In this document: positions 8,843 to 17,753 of the stretch, in pieces
Position numbering within the stretch: the first letter of the stretch is position 1
Layout: each line of letters begins with the position of its first letter
Assembly (NCBI RefSeq): GCF_023913515.1
Contig: NZ_CP099391.1
Coordinates: forward strand, 186,001 to 250,000
Length of the DNA: 64,000 bases
Source of the DNA: Natronococcus sp. CG52
GTDB taxonomy: Archaea > Halobacteriota > Halobacteria > Halobacteriales > Natrialbaceae
Reading direction: 5' to 3'
Program-made: the position numbers and the translations under genes
Notes under the pieces: model-generated
Seen by the model: the letters and a program-made list of their open reading frames with translations, nothing else
Told to the model about the DNA's origin: nothing
Databases searched by the model: none

Positions 8843-9918
8843 TGGCGGTCGGCACCGACGCCAGCGCGGACGAGTCCGCCGAGACCGTCACCGCGAGCGT
8901 CATCGGCGGCTCCGGCTTTACGGGTGGCGAACTGTTGCGACTGCTCGCCGGCCATCCTAACTTCGAGCTCGCAGAGGTTACGAGCCGCTCGAAAGCCGGC
9001 AAGAGCGTCGGCTCCGTTCACCCGCCGCTGCGGGGGACGGACCTGCGCTTTACCGAACCCGAGGACCTCGAGTCCGTCGACGTCCTGTTCGCCGCGACGC
9101 CGCACGGCGTCTCGATGGGACAGATCGACGAGTTCTTCGACGTCGCGGATACGGTCGTGGACCTCTCGGCGGACTTCCGTCTCGAGACCGAGGAGCAGTA
9201 CGACGAGTGGTACGACGGCCACAGCGCGCCGGAGTACTTAGAGAAGGCGGAGTACGCGCTCCCCGAGATCAACCGCGAGAACCTCGCGGGCGCGGAACTG
9301 ATCGCCGGCGGCGGCTGTAACGCCACCGCCACCATTCTGGGACTGTACCCGCTGTTCGAACACGGGATTCTCGACGGGGGCGAGCAGATAGTCGTCGACG
9401 TGAAGGTCGGCTCCTCCGAGGGAGGGGCCGGCGGCGGCGAGGCCTCTTCGCATCCGGAACGGTCCGGTGTGGTCCGCCCCTACGCGCCGACGGGCCACCG
9501 CCACGAGGCCGAGATCGAACAGTTCCTCGGCACGAGCGTGGCGTTCACCTGTCACGCCGTGGACATGGTCCGCGGTGCGAGTGCGACGAGTCACGTCTTC
9601 CCCTCGAGTCCCGTCTCGAAGGGCGACCTCTGGAAAGCGTACCGCGGCTGCTACGAGGACGAGCCGTTCGTTCGGATGGCCGCCGGCGGCTCCGGCGTCT
9701 ACCGCTACCCCGAGCCGAAGTCCGTCGCGGGGACGAACCTCGCCGAAGTCGGCTTCGAACTCGACCCCTCGAACAAGCGCGTCGTCGTCCTCTCGGCGAT
9801 CGACAACATGATGAAGGGCTCGGCGGGACAGGCGGTCCACGCCGCCAACGTCGCGCTGGGTCTCGAGGAGACGGCCGGACTCGAGTTTACGGGACTCCAT
9901 CCCGTGGGGGCGCCCTGA
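8842..9918 (+). CDS. argC: [LysW]-glutamyl phosphate reductase
   Basis: A 358-residue NADPH-dependent semialdehyde dehydrogenase that reduces the carrier-bound glutamyl phosphate. The nucleotide-binding loop GGSGFTGGE is at about residues 22-30 and the catalytic cysteine is in GGGCNATA (Cys159). The 15-residue acidic N-terminal stretch ahead of the fold is unusual in bacteria but plausible for a halophile. The ATG overlaps the argX stop by one base. Kinase (argB) follows after an 84-bp gap that contains a small cysteine-rich reading frame. Confidence 0.95.
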   Translation: MAVGTDASADESAETVTASVIGGSGFTGGELLRLLAGHPNFELAEVTSRSKAGKSVGSVHPPLRGTDLRFTEPEDLESVDVLFAATPHGVSMGQIDEFFDVADTVVDLSADFRLETEEQYDEWYDGHSAPEYLEKAEYALPEINRENLAGAELIAGGGCNATATILGLYPLFEHGILDGGEQIVVDVKVGSSEGGAGGGEASSHPERSGVVRPYAPTGHRHEAEIEQFLGTSVAFTCHAVDMVRGASATSHVFPSSPVSKGDLWKAYRGCYEDEPFVRMAAGGSGVYRYPEPKSVAGTNLAEVGFELDPSNKRVVVLSAIDNMMKGSAGQAVHAANVALGLEETAGLEFTGLHPVGAP

Positions 9919-9919
9919 G

Positions 9920-10006
9920 ATGACTACGCCGAGACGTTCCTGCTCGCGTTGCTGCGCGGGCTGCGACTTGTCTAGTCACACTCGCCACCGGAGGTGGCTC
10001 GCGTGA
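9920..10006 (+). CDS. Possible 28-residue cysteine-rich microprotein between argC and argB
   Basis: An ATG one base after the argC stop opens a 28-codon frame whose TGA overlaps the argB GTG start (GCGTGACC). The predicted peptide contains CSRCCAGC, four cysteines in eight residues, in a basic context, which is unusual for this acidic proteome. Exact end-to-end fit with both neighbours suggests translational coupling or an operon microprotein. The alternative is a chance frame in a GC-rich spacer; no homologue is recognised. Confidence 0.3.
   Translation: MTTPRRSCSRCCAGCDLSSHTRHRRWLA
9990..9996 (+). promoter_or_regulatory. Shine-Dalgarno site that sets the argB start
   Basis: GGAGGTG at 9990-9996 ends six bases before the GTG at 10003. 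It supports the shorter argB start and also lies inside the 28-codon cysteine-rich frame, so reading of that frame would affect initiation here. Confidence 0.6.
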
Positions 10007-10857
10007 CCGTAGTAGTGAAGATCGGCGGCGCCCGCGCCGTCGATCCCGAAGGCGCTCTGGCAGACGTCGCCTCGCTGGTCGAAGACGGCGAAGAGGTCGT
10101 CCTCACGCACGGCGGCTCGACGGCTGTCGACGAGACCCTCGAGGAACTCGGCGAGGAGCCGACCTACGTCGAGACGCCCGGCGGCGTCGTCGGACGGTTC
10201 ACCGACGAAGACACGATGGACGTCTTCAAGATGGTCATGCCCGGCAAGCTCAATACGGACCTCGTCGAGAGCCTGCACAACGAGGGCGTGAACGCCGTCG
10301 GCCTCTCGGGCACGGACGGAAAGCTTCTCGAGGGGAAACGCAAGTCCGCCGTCCGAGTGACGGAGGACGGCAAGAAGAAGATCAAGCGCGGCGATCACTC
10401 GGGCAAGATCGAGTCCGTGAACGCGGATTTGCTCGAGACGACCCTCGCGGGCGGCTACACGCCCGTCGTTTCGGTCCCGATGCTCGGAAAGGAGAAGGAC
10501 GGAGGGTACACCGCGGTCAACGCCGACGCCGACCGCGCCGCCGCGGCGATCGCGGGGGCGCTCGAGGCCGACCTGGTCGTGCTGACCGACGTATCGGGCA
10601 TCTACGAGGATCCCGACGACGAGTCGACGAAGATCGACTCCGCAGCGACGCCCGAGGAGTTCGCAACCGTCGAGGACGCCGCTGAAGGCTTCATGACGAA
10701 GAAGGTCATGGCCGCGGTGGAGGCACTCGAGGGCGGCGCGTCCTCGGTGACCGTCGCGACGGCTAACGCGGACGCACCGATCACGAGCGCGCTCGCGGGC
10801 GAGGGGACGACGCTCGAGCCCGGCGCGCTCGCCGAAACGGAGGTACCTGAGCAATGA
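10003..10857 (+). CDS. argB: [LysW]-glutamate kinase
   Basis: A 284-residue amino-acid kinase that phosphorylates carrier-bound glutamate before argC. It starts TVVVKIGGARAV, with the lysine/glycine phosphate loop KIGG, and has HGGST (substrate loop) and the nucleotide motif LTDVSGIY at about 194-201. I choose GTG 10003 because GGAGGTG lies six to seven bases upstream as a Shine-Dalgarno site; an in-frame GTG at 9994 would lie inside that site. The stop overlaps argD by four bases (ATGA). Confidence 0.93.
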   Translation: MTVVVKIGGARAVDPEGALADVASLVEDGEEVVLTHGGSTAVDETLEELGEEPTYVETPGGVVGRFTDEDTMDVFKMVMPGKLNTDLVESLHNEGVNAVGLSGTDGKLLEGKRKSAVRVTEDGKKKIKRGDHSGKIESVNADLLETTLAGGYTPVVSVPMLGKEKDGGYTAVNADADRAAAAIAGALEADLVVLTDVSGIYEDPDDESTKIDSAATPEEFATVEDAAEGFMTKKVMAAVEALEGGASSVTVATANADAPITSALAGEGTTLEPGALAETEVPEQ

Positions 10858-11996
10858 GCGGATTCGTTTTTTCCCAGAAGCCGATCAGTATCGACTCGGG
10901 CGAGGGCGTGACCCTCACCGCCGACGACGGCACCGAGTACCTGGACTTCGGCGCGAGCTACGCCTGCACGCCGACCGGCCACTGCCACCCGGACGTCGTC
11001 GAGACGGTCCGGGAGCAGGCCGGCGAGTTGCTGTACGTCCAGGGCTCCTACCCCGTCGAGTCGCGAACCGAACTCCACGAGAAACTGGGGGCGCTCGCAC
11101 CCGGCGGGACGGGGAACGTCTGGCTCTGTAACTCCGGCACGGAGGCCAACGAGGCCGCCCTGAAGTTCGCCCGCAGCGCGACCGACGGCACGAAGATCGT
11201 CGCCGCGAAGCGCGCCTTCCACGGTCGCACCGCGGGGACGCTCTCCGCCACGTGGAAACCGAAGTACAAGAAGCCCTTCGAGCCGCTGCTCGAGGACCAG
11301 GTCGAGTTCGTCACCTACGGCGACGCGGACGAACTCTCCGAAGCCGTCGACGACGACACCGCCGCGCTCATTCTGGAGCCGATCCAGGGCGAGGGCGGCA
11401 TCCACCCCGCACCCCAGGAGTACCTCGAGACGGCCCGCGAGGTCACCGAGGCGACCGACACGGCGCTCGTCTTCGACGAGATCCAGACCGGGATCGGCCG
11501 CACGGGCGATCTCTGGGCCTGCGAGGGGTACGGCGTGACGCCCGACATCCTGACGACCGCGAAGGGGATCGCCAGCGGCCTGCCGATGGGCGCGACGCTC
11601 TGTGCCGACTGGATCGCCGAGGACGCGGGGCCGCACGGCTCGACGTTCTCGGGGAACCCGCTCGTCGCCGCCGCGGCGAACGCGACGCTCGACGTCGTCG
11701 TCGACGAGGACCTGCCGGGGAACGCCGCCGACGTCGGCGGCCACCTGCAGGACGAACTCGCCGAACTCGACGTCCCCATCCGGGACGTCCGCGGCGAGGG
11801 ACTCATGGTCGGCGTCGAGGTCAAACGCGGCGCGAACCGCGTCCTTCGGGACCTCGCGCTCGAGCACCAGATACTCGCGCTGCCGGCCGGGCGTTCGGTC
11901 GTCCGACTGCTGCCGCCGCTCGTCCTCGACGAGGCGGACGCCGACCGGCTCGTGACCGCGCTCGCGGACGTACTCGCGCCAAAAGCGGAGTCCTGA
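10854..11996 (+). CDS. argD: [LysW]-glutamate-semialdehyde / acetylornithine aminotransferase
   Basis: A 380-residue class-III PLP aminotransferase that makes carrier-bound ornithine from the semialdehyde. Conserved segments include NSGTEANEAALK (about 93-104), FDEIQTGIGRTG (about 206-217) and TAKGIASGLPMG, whose lysine binds PLP. The ATG overlaps the argB stop by four bases. In arginine synthesis by the carrier route it plays the part of LysJ. Confidence 0.94.
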   Translation: MSGFVFSQKPISIDSGEGVTLTADDGTEYLDFGASYACTPTGHCHPDVVETVREQAGELLYVQGSYPVESRTELHEKLGALAPGGTGNVWLCNSGTEANEAALKFARSATDGTKIVAAKRAFHGRTAGTLSATWKPKYKKPFEPLLEDQVEFVTYGDADELSEAVDDDTAALILEPIQGEGGIHPAPQEYLETAREVTEATDTALVFDEIQTGIGRTGDLWACEGYGVTPDILTTAKGIASGLPMGATLCADWIAEDAGPHGSTFSGNPLVAAAANATLDVVVDEDLPGNAADVGGHLQDELAELDVPIRDVRGEGLMVGVEVKRGANRVLRDLALEHQILALPAGRSVVRLLPPLVLDEADADRLVTALADVLAPKAES

Positions 11997-11998
11997 CC

Positions 11999-13108
11999 AT
12001 GAGCACGACGATGAAGGATACGGCCGACGTTCCGCTCGAGGACGCCCGACAGCTACTGACCGACCTCGTCTCGATTCCGTCGCCGTCCGGCGAGGAGCGG
12101 GACGCGGCCGAGCGACTCGTCGAGTTCTTCGAGGGCTACGGGCGCGAGGCGTGGCTCGACGACGTCGGGAACGTTCGCGCGCCGGCGGACGACGCGGTGT
12201 TGCTGACCTCCCACGTCGACACCGTTCCCGGCGAGATCCCGGTCGAGGTCGAACCCGCTGACGAGGCCGACGTCGAGCGCGAGGTCGCCGAGGAGGTGGG
12301 CGAGGACGTCCTCTGGGGGCGCGGGAGCGTCGACGCCACCGGACCGCTCGCGGCGATGGCCGCAGCGGCCGTCCGGACGGGCGTCTCCTTCGTCGGCGTC
12401 GTCGGCGAGGAGACGAACTCGCGCGGCGCGCGTCACCTGGTCGACGACCGCGAGAAACCCGACGCCGTGGTCAACGGCGAACCCAGCGGCGCGACGGGGA
12501 TCACGCTCGGTTACCGCGGCTTTCTCGCGGGCACCTACGTGGCGACCAGCGAGTCCGGACACACCTCCCGACCAGAACCGAACGCGATCCAGCACGCGAC
12601 GAACTGGTGGACGACCGTCGAATCGGTCTTCGAGGACGACGAGTACACGCCCGTCTTCGAACGCGTGACCGCCAAACCGGTCGATATCGACGGCGGGATT
12701 AGCGACGACGGGCTGTCGGTCGAGACGACGCTCGAGGTTCAGCTCCGGGTTCCGCCGGCGCTCGACGTCGAGACGGTCCGCGAGACGGCCGAGGCCGAAC
12801 TCGAGATCGGTACCGTCTCGTGGGCGGAGCCGATCCCGCCCGTGATGAAAAGCCCCCGAACGGAGGTCGCCCGCGCGTTCCGGGCGGCGATCCGCAAGGA
12901 GGACGCCGAACCGCGGCTCCTGCGCAAGACCGGCACCAGCGACATGAACCTCTACGCCGGCGCGTGGGACTGCCCGATGGTGACCTACGGCCCCGGCAAC
13001 TCCGATCTGGATCACGCGCCGGACGAGCGGCTCTCGCTCACCGAGTTCGACCGGTCGGTCGACGTCCTCGAGCGCGTCTCGACGACGCTGCGCGGAGGTG
13101 ACGACTGA
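11999..13108 (+). CDS. argE: [LysW]-ornithine hydrolase (M20 family)
   Basis: A 369-residue M20 metallopeptidase-fold hydrolase that releases ornithine from the carrier (LysK function). Metal and catalytic motifs are LTSHVDTVPGEI, RGSVDATGPLAAM and GEETNSRGARHL. The start is the ATG at 11999, two bases after the argD stop; a second in-frame ATG lies at 12011. The stop overlaps the argF ATG by one base. Despite the argE-like name, the substrate is the carrier adduct, inferred from the presence of ArgW. Confidence 0.92.
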   Translation: MSTTMKDTADVPLEDARQLLTDLVSIPSPSGEERDAAERLVEFFEGYGREAWLDDVGNVRAPADDAVLLTSHVDTVPGEIPVEVEPADEADVEREVAEEVGEDVLWGRGSVDATGPLAAMAAAAVRTGVSFVGVVGEETNSRGARHLVDDREKPDAVVNGEPSGATGITLGYRGFLAGTYVATSESGHTSRPEPNAIQHATNWWTTVESVFEDDEYTPVFERVTAKPVDIDGGISDDGLSVETTLEVQLRVPPALDVETVRETAEAELEIGTVSWAEPIPPVMKSPRTEVARAFRAAIRKEDAEPRLLRKTGTSDMNLYAGAWDCPMVTYGPGNSDLDHAPDERLSLTEFDRSVDVLERVSTTLRGGDD

Positions 13109-14025
13109 TGGCCGAAACGGAGCCGCGGCACTTCCTCGAGATCGACGACCTCTCGCGGGAGGAGCTGACGGCGGTCCTCGAGCGGGCGAGCGAGTACAAA
13201 CGCGCCCAGGAGCGCGGCGAGGACCACGCCGACCTCGAGGACCGGACGCTGGGGATGATCTTTCAGAAGCCGAGCACCCGCACCCGCGTCTCCTTCGAGA
13301 CGGGGATGACCCAGCTCGGCGGCCACGCGATCTTCCTCGGCGCCGACGACATCCAGCTCGGCCGCGGCGAGCCGCTGAAGGACACCTCGCGGACGCTCTC
13401 GCGGTACGTCGACGTCGTGATGGCGCGTCTGTTCAGACACGAGAACGTCGAGGTGCTCGCCGAGTACGCGTCGGTCCCGATCGTTAACGGGCTCACCGAC
13501 GACGCCCACCCCTGCCAGACGCTCGCGGATCTGCTGACGATCCGCGAGGAGATGGACGGACTCGACGGCGTCTCGGCGGCCTGGGTCGGCGACGGCAACA
13601 ACGTCGCCCAGTCGTTCGTGATCGGCGCGGCACTGGCCGACATCGATCTCACGGTCGCGACGCCCGAGGGGTACGGGATCGACGACGACGTGCTCGAACG
13701 CGCCCGCGAACTCGGCGGCGATCCGACGACCACGACCGATCCCGTCGACGCGGTCGCGGACGCGGACGTCGTCTACACCGACGTCTGGATCAGCATGGGC
13801 CAGGAGGACGAGCGAGACGTCCGGATGGACGCCTTCGAGGGGTTCCAGGTCTGTTCGGACCTGCTCGAGCACGCGCCCGAGGCGTCGGTGATGCACTGTC
13901 TGCCCGCCCACCGCGGCGAGGAGATTACCGACAACGTCATCGAGAGCGAGCGCTCGGTCGTCTTCGATCAGGCCGAGAACCGGCTCCACGCCCAGAAGGC
14001 GCTGTTGAGCTGGTTACTCGAGTAG
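13108..14025 (+). CDS. argF: Ornithine carbamoyltransferase
   Basis: A 305-residue transcarbamoylase that converts ornithine and carbamoyl phosphate to citrulline. The carbamoyl phosphate loop STRTRVSFET is at about residues 55-64, HPCQTLAD at about 133-140, and the ornithine-side HCLPAHRGEEIT at about 266-277. Its length equals the family norm. It closes the run argW-X-C-B-D-E-F, with ATG/TGA overlaps along most of its length; citrulline then passes to ArgG and ArgH encoded upstream. Confidence 0.96.
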   Translation: MAETEPRHFLEIDDLSREELTAVLERASEYKRAQERGEDHADLEDRTLGMIFQKPSTRTRVSFETGMTQLGGHAIFLGADDIQLGRGEPLKDTSRTLSRYVDVVMARLFRHENVEVLAEYASVPIVNGLTDDAHPCQTLADLLTIREEMDGLDGVSAAWVGDGNNVAQSFVIGAALADIDLTVATPEGYGIDDDVLERARELGGDPTTTTDPVDAVADADVVYTDVWISMGQEDERDVRMDAFEGFQVCSDLLEHAPEASVMHCLPAHRGEEITDNVIESERSVVFDQAENRLHAQKALLSWLLE

Positions 14026-14047
14026 CTGCCGTCTCTTTTGCTCGTAG

Positions 14048-14518
14048 CTAGCGCTCGAGGAACCCGTACGCCGCGCCGAGGACGATCCCGTAGACGGCGT
14101 GGCCCATCAGGCTCCCGACGTCGACGTTCGGTAGCGGCGGCGCCATCGGGAAGCCGACGATCGAGAGCCAGCTCGGCATCACCACGACCGCGAGAGCCGC
14201 CCAGACGACGACCCCGTAAGCGAGGCCGAGGACGGTACTCCGGCCGACGCCGCGGTGATCCTGACCCGTCGCCGCGAGCAACGCCGCGAAGACGACGCCG
14301 AGTACCGCACCGTGAGAGACGTGGAGTATCCAGCCGACGAGTCCGCCTTCGAGACCGTACATCGCCGGAATCGCCGCCTCGAGGACCTCGGGCATTTGCG
14401 CCGCCATCATCGCGCCGAAGGCGATCGCACCAGCGGTGCCCCCGATGACGCCGGCCTGCCAGGGCTCGAGTGCGGTTCCCGTTCGTTCGTCCGTTCGGGT
14501 TCGTACTTTCGATGCCAT
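14048..14518 (-). CDS. YagU/DUF6789-like integral membrane protein
   Basis: A 156-residue protein with about four membrane segments after a polar 15-residue start. Glycine-rich helices (GGTAGAIAFGAMMAAQMPEV, HVSHGAVLGVV, LMGHAVYGIVLG) resemble small YagU-type proteins of haloarchaea with no known activity. It converges on argF with 22 bp between stops and is not part of the arginine operon. No function can be given. Confidence 0.68.
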   Translation of the reverse strand: MASKVRTRTDERTGTALEPWQAGVIGGTAGAIAFGAMMAAQMPEVLEAAIPAMYGLEGGLVGWILHVSHGAVLGVVFAALLAATGQDHRGVGRSTVLGLAYGVVVWAALAVVVMPSWLSIVGFPMAPPLPNVDVGSLMGHAVYGIVLGAAYGFLER

Positions 14519-14645
14519 ATGCTACCGATAGCCGCGGCTACACGTAGCGGTGTCTCGGTCTGGCGCCGGCGACGCACGGGCGTCGAATCGAACGCGACGA
14601 CGGGGACGTCAAGGTTCTTTGAGCGGGCACGCCCAGTCTGTACTG

Positions 14646-14897
14646 ATGGCTGACCCGCTTCGCATCGGCGCCGGTGACCTCGACGCGGACGCGATTCTCG
14701 AGGCGATCCAGAACGGTCGCCGGGTCGTGATCACGACGACGACCCTGGGCGACGAACACGAGGTTACGCTGCGATACGACGGCTCGGTCTAATACTGCGA
14801 CACGCCGACGCGGTTACATCGCCACGAGAGCGAGCGCGAAATGCGGGCCTGTATCCGGAACATGGGTTACGGAGCGGAGTCGTCGAAGAGTACGTGA
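14646..14897 (+). pseudogene. Small haloarchaeal gene split by an in-frame TAA
   Basis: ATG 14646 opens a frame of 48 codons (MADPLRIGAGDLDADAIL) closed by TAA at 14790-14792. The same frame then continues for 34 more codons to TGA 14895-14897 with strong G/C at third positions (27 of 34) and a protein-like sequence, YCDTPTRLHRHESEREMRAC. I remember small haloarchaeal proteins that continue from LRYDG into a YCDTPT-like segment, so one TAC-to-TAA change would explain the break. The 48-residue product could still be made. A sequencing error is the other explanation. Confidence 0.6.
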
Positions 14898-14931
14898 GTG
14901 ACGTTTTTGTCCGCGGAATCGTACGGAACGT

Positions 14932-15309
14932 ATGGCCGACGAACCCCGTCACCGTCTCGACGAACTGATGGACGCGCCGAACCCGGCGTTCGAAACGGTG
15001 ATGAGCTGCGTCTTCGGGATCGAAGCTCACGAGACCCGAACCTATCTCGCGCTCGTCGACCGACCCGGGAGCACGATCGACGAACTCGAAGGACCGCTCG
15101 ACCGTGACCGGAGTACGATCAACCGTGCGATGACGACGCTGTACGAACGCGGCCTGATTCGACGCGATCGCCGCCTCCTCGACGGTGGCGGCTACGTCTA
15201 CCAGTACACCGCCGTCGCGCTGCCGGAAGTCAAGGAAATGCTCCACGAAGCGCTAGACGCCTGGACGGCGACGGTTCACGACGTCATCGACGGCTTCGGC
15301 GACGAGTGA
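14932..15309 (+). CDS. Winged helix-turn-helix transcriptional regulator
   Basis: A 125-residue protein with an MarR/TrmB-like winged helix: ETRTYLALVDRPGSTIDEL, then the recognition helix RSTINRAMTTLYERGLI and a wing with RRLLDGGGYVYQYTA. The C-terminal 30 residues look like a dimerisation helix. It stands alone, 34 bp after the interrupted small gene and 78 bp before thrC. Targets are unknown. Confidence 0.8.
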   Translation: MADEPRHRLDELMDAPNPAFETVMSCVFGIEAHETRTYLALVDRPGSTIDELEGPLDRDRSTINRAMTTLYERGLIRRDRRLLDGGGYVYQYTAVALPEVKEMLHEALDAWTATVHDVIDGFGDE

Positions 15310-15387
15310 CCGCCCGTTCGTCGTTCACCGGTGGCAGCGTTCACAGCAATCAGCCCCTTTTTCTCCGTCGCCCACTACGTCCCGATA

Positions 15388-16647
15388 ATGAGTCTCAGTC
15401 TCTCCGCCGACCGGCCGGACGTGCCCGACGACGCGGCCGACGGAACCTGGCTCGAGTGCATCGACTGCGGCGAAACGTTCGCTCCCTTCGAGGACGTCCG
15501 CTACACCTGCGACGCCTGTGACGGGCTGCTCGAGGTTCGCTACGCGGACCTGCCGACGTTCGACGACTTCGAGGGACGTGGGGTCTGGCGCTACGCCGAC
15601 GCGCTCCCGCTCGAGGAGGGCGTCACGACCCAGGAGGGCGCGACGCCGCTGTACGAGGTGCCGCGACTCGAAGACGAGATCGGCCTCGAGGCCCTGCGGA
15701 TCAAACACGAGGGGATGAACCCGACGGGCTCGTTCAAGGACCGCGGGATGACCGTCGGCGTCGCCGTCGCGAGAGAACTCGGGGTCGATCGGCTGGCGTG
15801 CGCCTCGACCGGGAACACGAGCGCCGCACTGGCCGCCTACGGCTCTCGCGGCGGGATGGAGACGCTCGTTCTCTTGCCCGCGGGAAAGGTCGCCGCGGGC
15901 AAGATCGCCCAGGCGAGTCTCCACGGCGCGCGCATCCTCGAAGTCGACGGAAACTTCGACGCCTGCCTCGACATCGTCCAGGAACTCGCGGGCCAGGGCG
16001 AGGCCTACCTGCTGAACTCGCTGAACCCGTTCCGCCTCGAGGGCCAGAAGACGATCGGCCTCGAGATCCTCGAGGGGTTCCGGGCCGACTACGACGCCGT
16101 CCCCGACCGGATCGTCCTCCCGGTCGGCAACGCGGGGAACACCGCGGCCCTGTACAAGGCGTTCCGAGAGCTCGTTCAGGCGGGCGAACTCGACCGCGAC
16201 GAGGTGCCGAAGCTCACCGGCGTCCAGGCCGAGGGCGCCGCGCCGATGGTCGAGGCGATCGAGAACGGTGCGGACGAGGTCCGCCGCTGGGACGACGTCG
16301 AGACGCGCGCGACGGCGATTCGGATCGGAAACCCGGTCAACGCCCCCAAGGCACTCCCCGGCGTCCGCGAAACCGGCGGGACGGCGATCGCCGTCTCGGA
16401 CGAAGAGATCACCGAAGCCCAGCGCGACCTCGCGGGCGAGGGGATCGGAGTCGAACCCGCCTCGGCGGCCTCAGTCGCGGGCCTGCGCAAACTACGCACC
16501 GAGGGTATCGTAGCCTCGTCCGAACGCGTCGCCTGCCTCACTACCGGTCACCTGCTCAAGGATCCCGACGCGGCCGCCGCTGCCGGTAACGAACCCGAAC
16601 CCGTGCCCGCCGACACGGACGGCGTGCTCGAGCACCTGGCGGAGTAA
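15388..16647 (+). CDS. thrC: Threonine synthase
   Basis: A 419-residue PLP enzyme that makes threonine from phosphohomoserine. An N-terminal zinc ribbon (LECIDCGETF ... YTCDACDG) precedes the fold-type II PLP core, typical of archaeal ThrC. The PLP lysine is in NPTGSFKDRGM, the phosphate loop is LPVGNAGNTA, and STGNTSAALAAYG is conserved. I start at the ATG at 15388; the upstream in-frame ATG adds a hydrophobic stretch without similarity. It appears monocistronic. Confidence 0.95.
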   Translation: MSLSLSADRPDVPDDAADGTWLECIDCGETFAPFEDVRYTCDACDGLLEVRYADLPTFDDFEGRGVWRYADALPLEEGVTTQEGATPLYEVPRLEDEIGLEALRIKHEGMNPTGSFKDRGMTVGVAVARELGVDRLACASTGNTSAALAAYGSRGGMETLVLLPAGKVAAGKIAQASLHGARILEVDGNFDACLDIVQELAGQGEAYLLNSLNPFRLEGQKTIGLEILEGFRADYDAVPDRIVLPVGNAGNTAALYKAFRELVQAGELDRDEVPKLTGVQAEGAAPMVEAIENGADEVRRWDDVETRATAIRIGNPVNAPKALPGVRETGGTAIAVSDEEITEAQRDLAGEGIGVEPASAASVAGLRKLRTEGIVASSERVACLTTGHLLKDPDAAAAAGNEPEPVPADTDGVLEHLAE

Positions 16648-16753
16648 TTCCCTCAGCGGACCGAACTTCTTCTACCAGTTGTCGAGACGACTGTTTCCGG
16701 AATATCGAGAGCGCCCACCCCTCCCGTCGGCGCATTCTGGGTGAATCTCATAG

Positions 16754-16761
16754 TTTAAATA
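16754..16761 (+). promoter_or_regulatory. TATA box of the TFB gene
   Basis: TTTAAATA lies about 42-49 bp upstream of the ATG at 16803 in an AT-rich stretch, giving a start near 16785 and a leader of about 15-20 nt. Its quality is high compared with other candidate boxes in the window. Confidence 0.55.
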
Positions 16762-16802
16762 AGATGACTACACTCATTAATACTAACTGGTGACAATTAC
16801 CG

Positions 16803-17699
16803 ATGGCTAGAACGGAGTCGTCCGCTACCTGTCCCGAGTGCGACGGTCGACTACGGAAAGCGGGAACCGAATTCGTCTGCGAGGAGTGTGGTCTCGTCTC
16901 CGACGAGGACGCGATCGATCGCGGTCCCGAGTGGCGTTCGTTCGACGACGGAACGGACCGACGGCGCACCGGTGCGCCGCTGACGCGCTCGAGGCACGAC
17001 CGCGGACTCTCCACCGAGATCGGATACAGTAGTGGGTCGGGCTACCGCTCCCGTCTGACCGGCCGCAAACGCCGACAGATCGCCCGGCTTCGACGCGAAC
17101 ACAACCGCGCCCGGATCTCCTCGAAGGCGGATCAGAACCAGGTGTACGGATTTACCGAAATCAGACGCGTGAACGCACTCCTCTCGCTCCCGGACTCCGT
17201 CCGAGAGCAGGCGTGCACGCTCTTCGACTCGGCCCAGTCCGAGGGACTCCTTCAGGGACGTTCGATCGAGGGCTTCGCCGCGGCAGCGATCTACGCCACG
17301 TGTCGGACGAACTCGTTCGCTCGAACGATCGACGAGATCACCGACGCCGCTCGCGCCGACGCCGCCGAACTCAAGGCCGCCTACGACGCGCTGAACCGCG
17401 ATCTCGGGCTTCCGACCGGCCCGATCGATCCGACGCAGTACCTGCCGCGCTACGCCTCGAAACTCGACCTCGAGACGGCCGTCGAGCGCCGCGCCCGCGA
17501 GCACGTGACCGCGCTCCTCGAGAACGGATCGATCGGCGGCCGCAATCCGAGCGGCGTCGCTGCGGCGTGTCTGTACAGGGCTGCCGGCGAACGCGAGGAG
17601 TGGCCGTCGGTTACCCAGACCGACGCGGCCGCGGTCGCAGACGTTGCACCCGCGACGATCCGGTCGACGGTAACGACGCTCGAGAACCAGGGTCGTTAG
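16803..17699 (+). CDS. tfb: Transcription initiation factor IIB (TFB)
   Basis: A 298-residue general transcription factor. It has the N-terminal zinc ribbon (CPECDGRL ... CEECGLV, residues 10-35), a B-reader/linker region, and two cyclin folds (about 100-190 and 200-295) that bind TBP-DNA and BRE. Haloarchaea encode several TFBs that select promoters, so this is one paralogue. It converges on mcm with 54 bp between stops. Confidence 0.95.
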   Translation: MARTESSATCPECDGRLRKAGTEFVCEECGLVSDEDAIDRGPEWRSFDDGTDRRRTGAPLTRSRHDRGLSTEIGYSSGSGYRSRLTGRKRRQIARLRREHNRARISSKADQNQVYGFTEIRRVNALLSLPDSVREQACTLFDSAQSEGLLQGRSIEGFAAAAIYATCRTNSFARTIDEITDAARADAAELKAAYDALNRDLGLPTGPIDPTQYLPRYASKLDLETAVERRAREHVTALLENGSIGGRNPSGVAAACLYRAAGEREEWPSVTQTDAAAVADVAPATIRSTVTTLENQGR

Positions 17700-17753
17700 G
17701 CGATTCGAGGACCGGTACGACTCCCGATGTGCAGAGTTGCCGGATCGCGGTCG

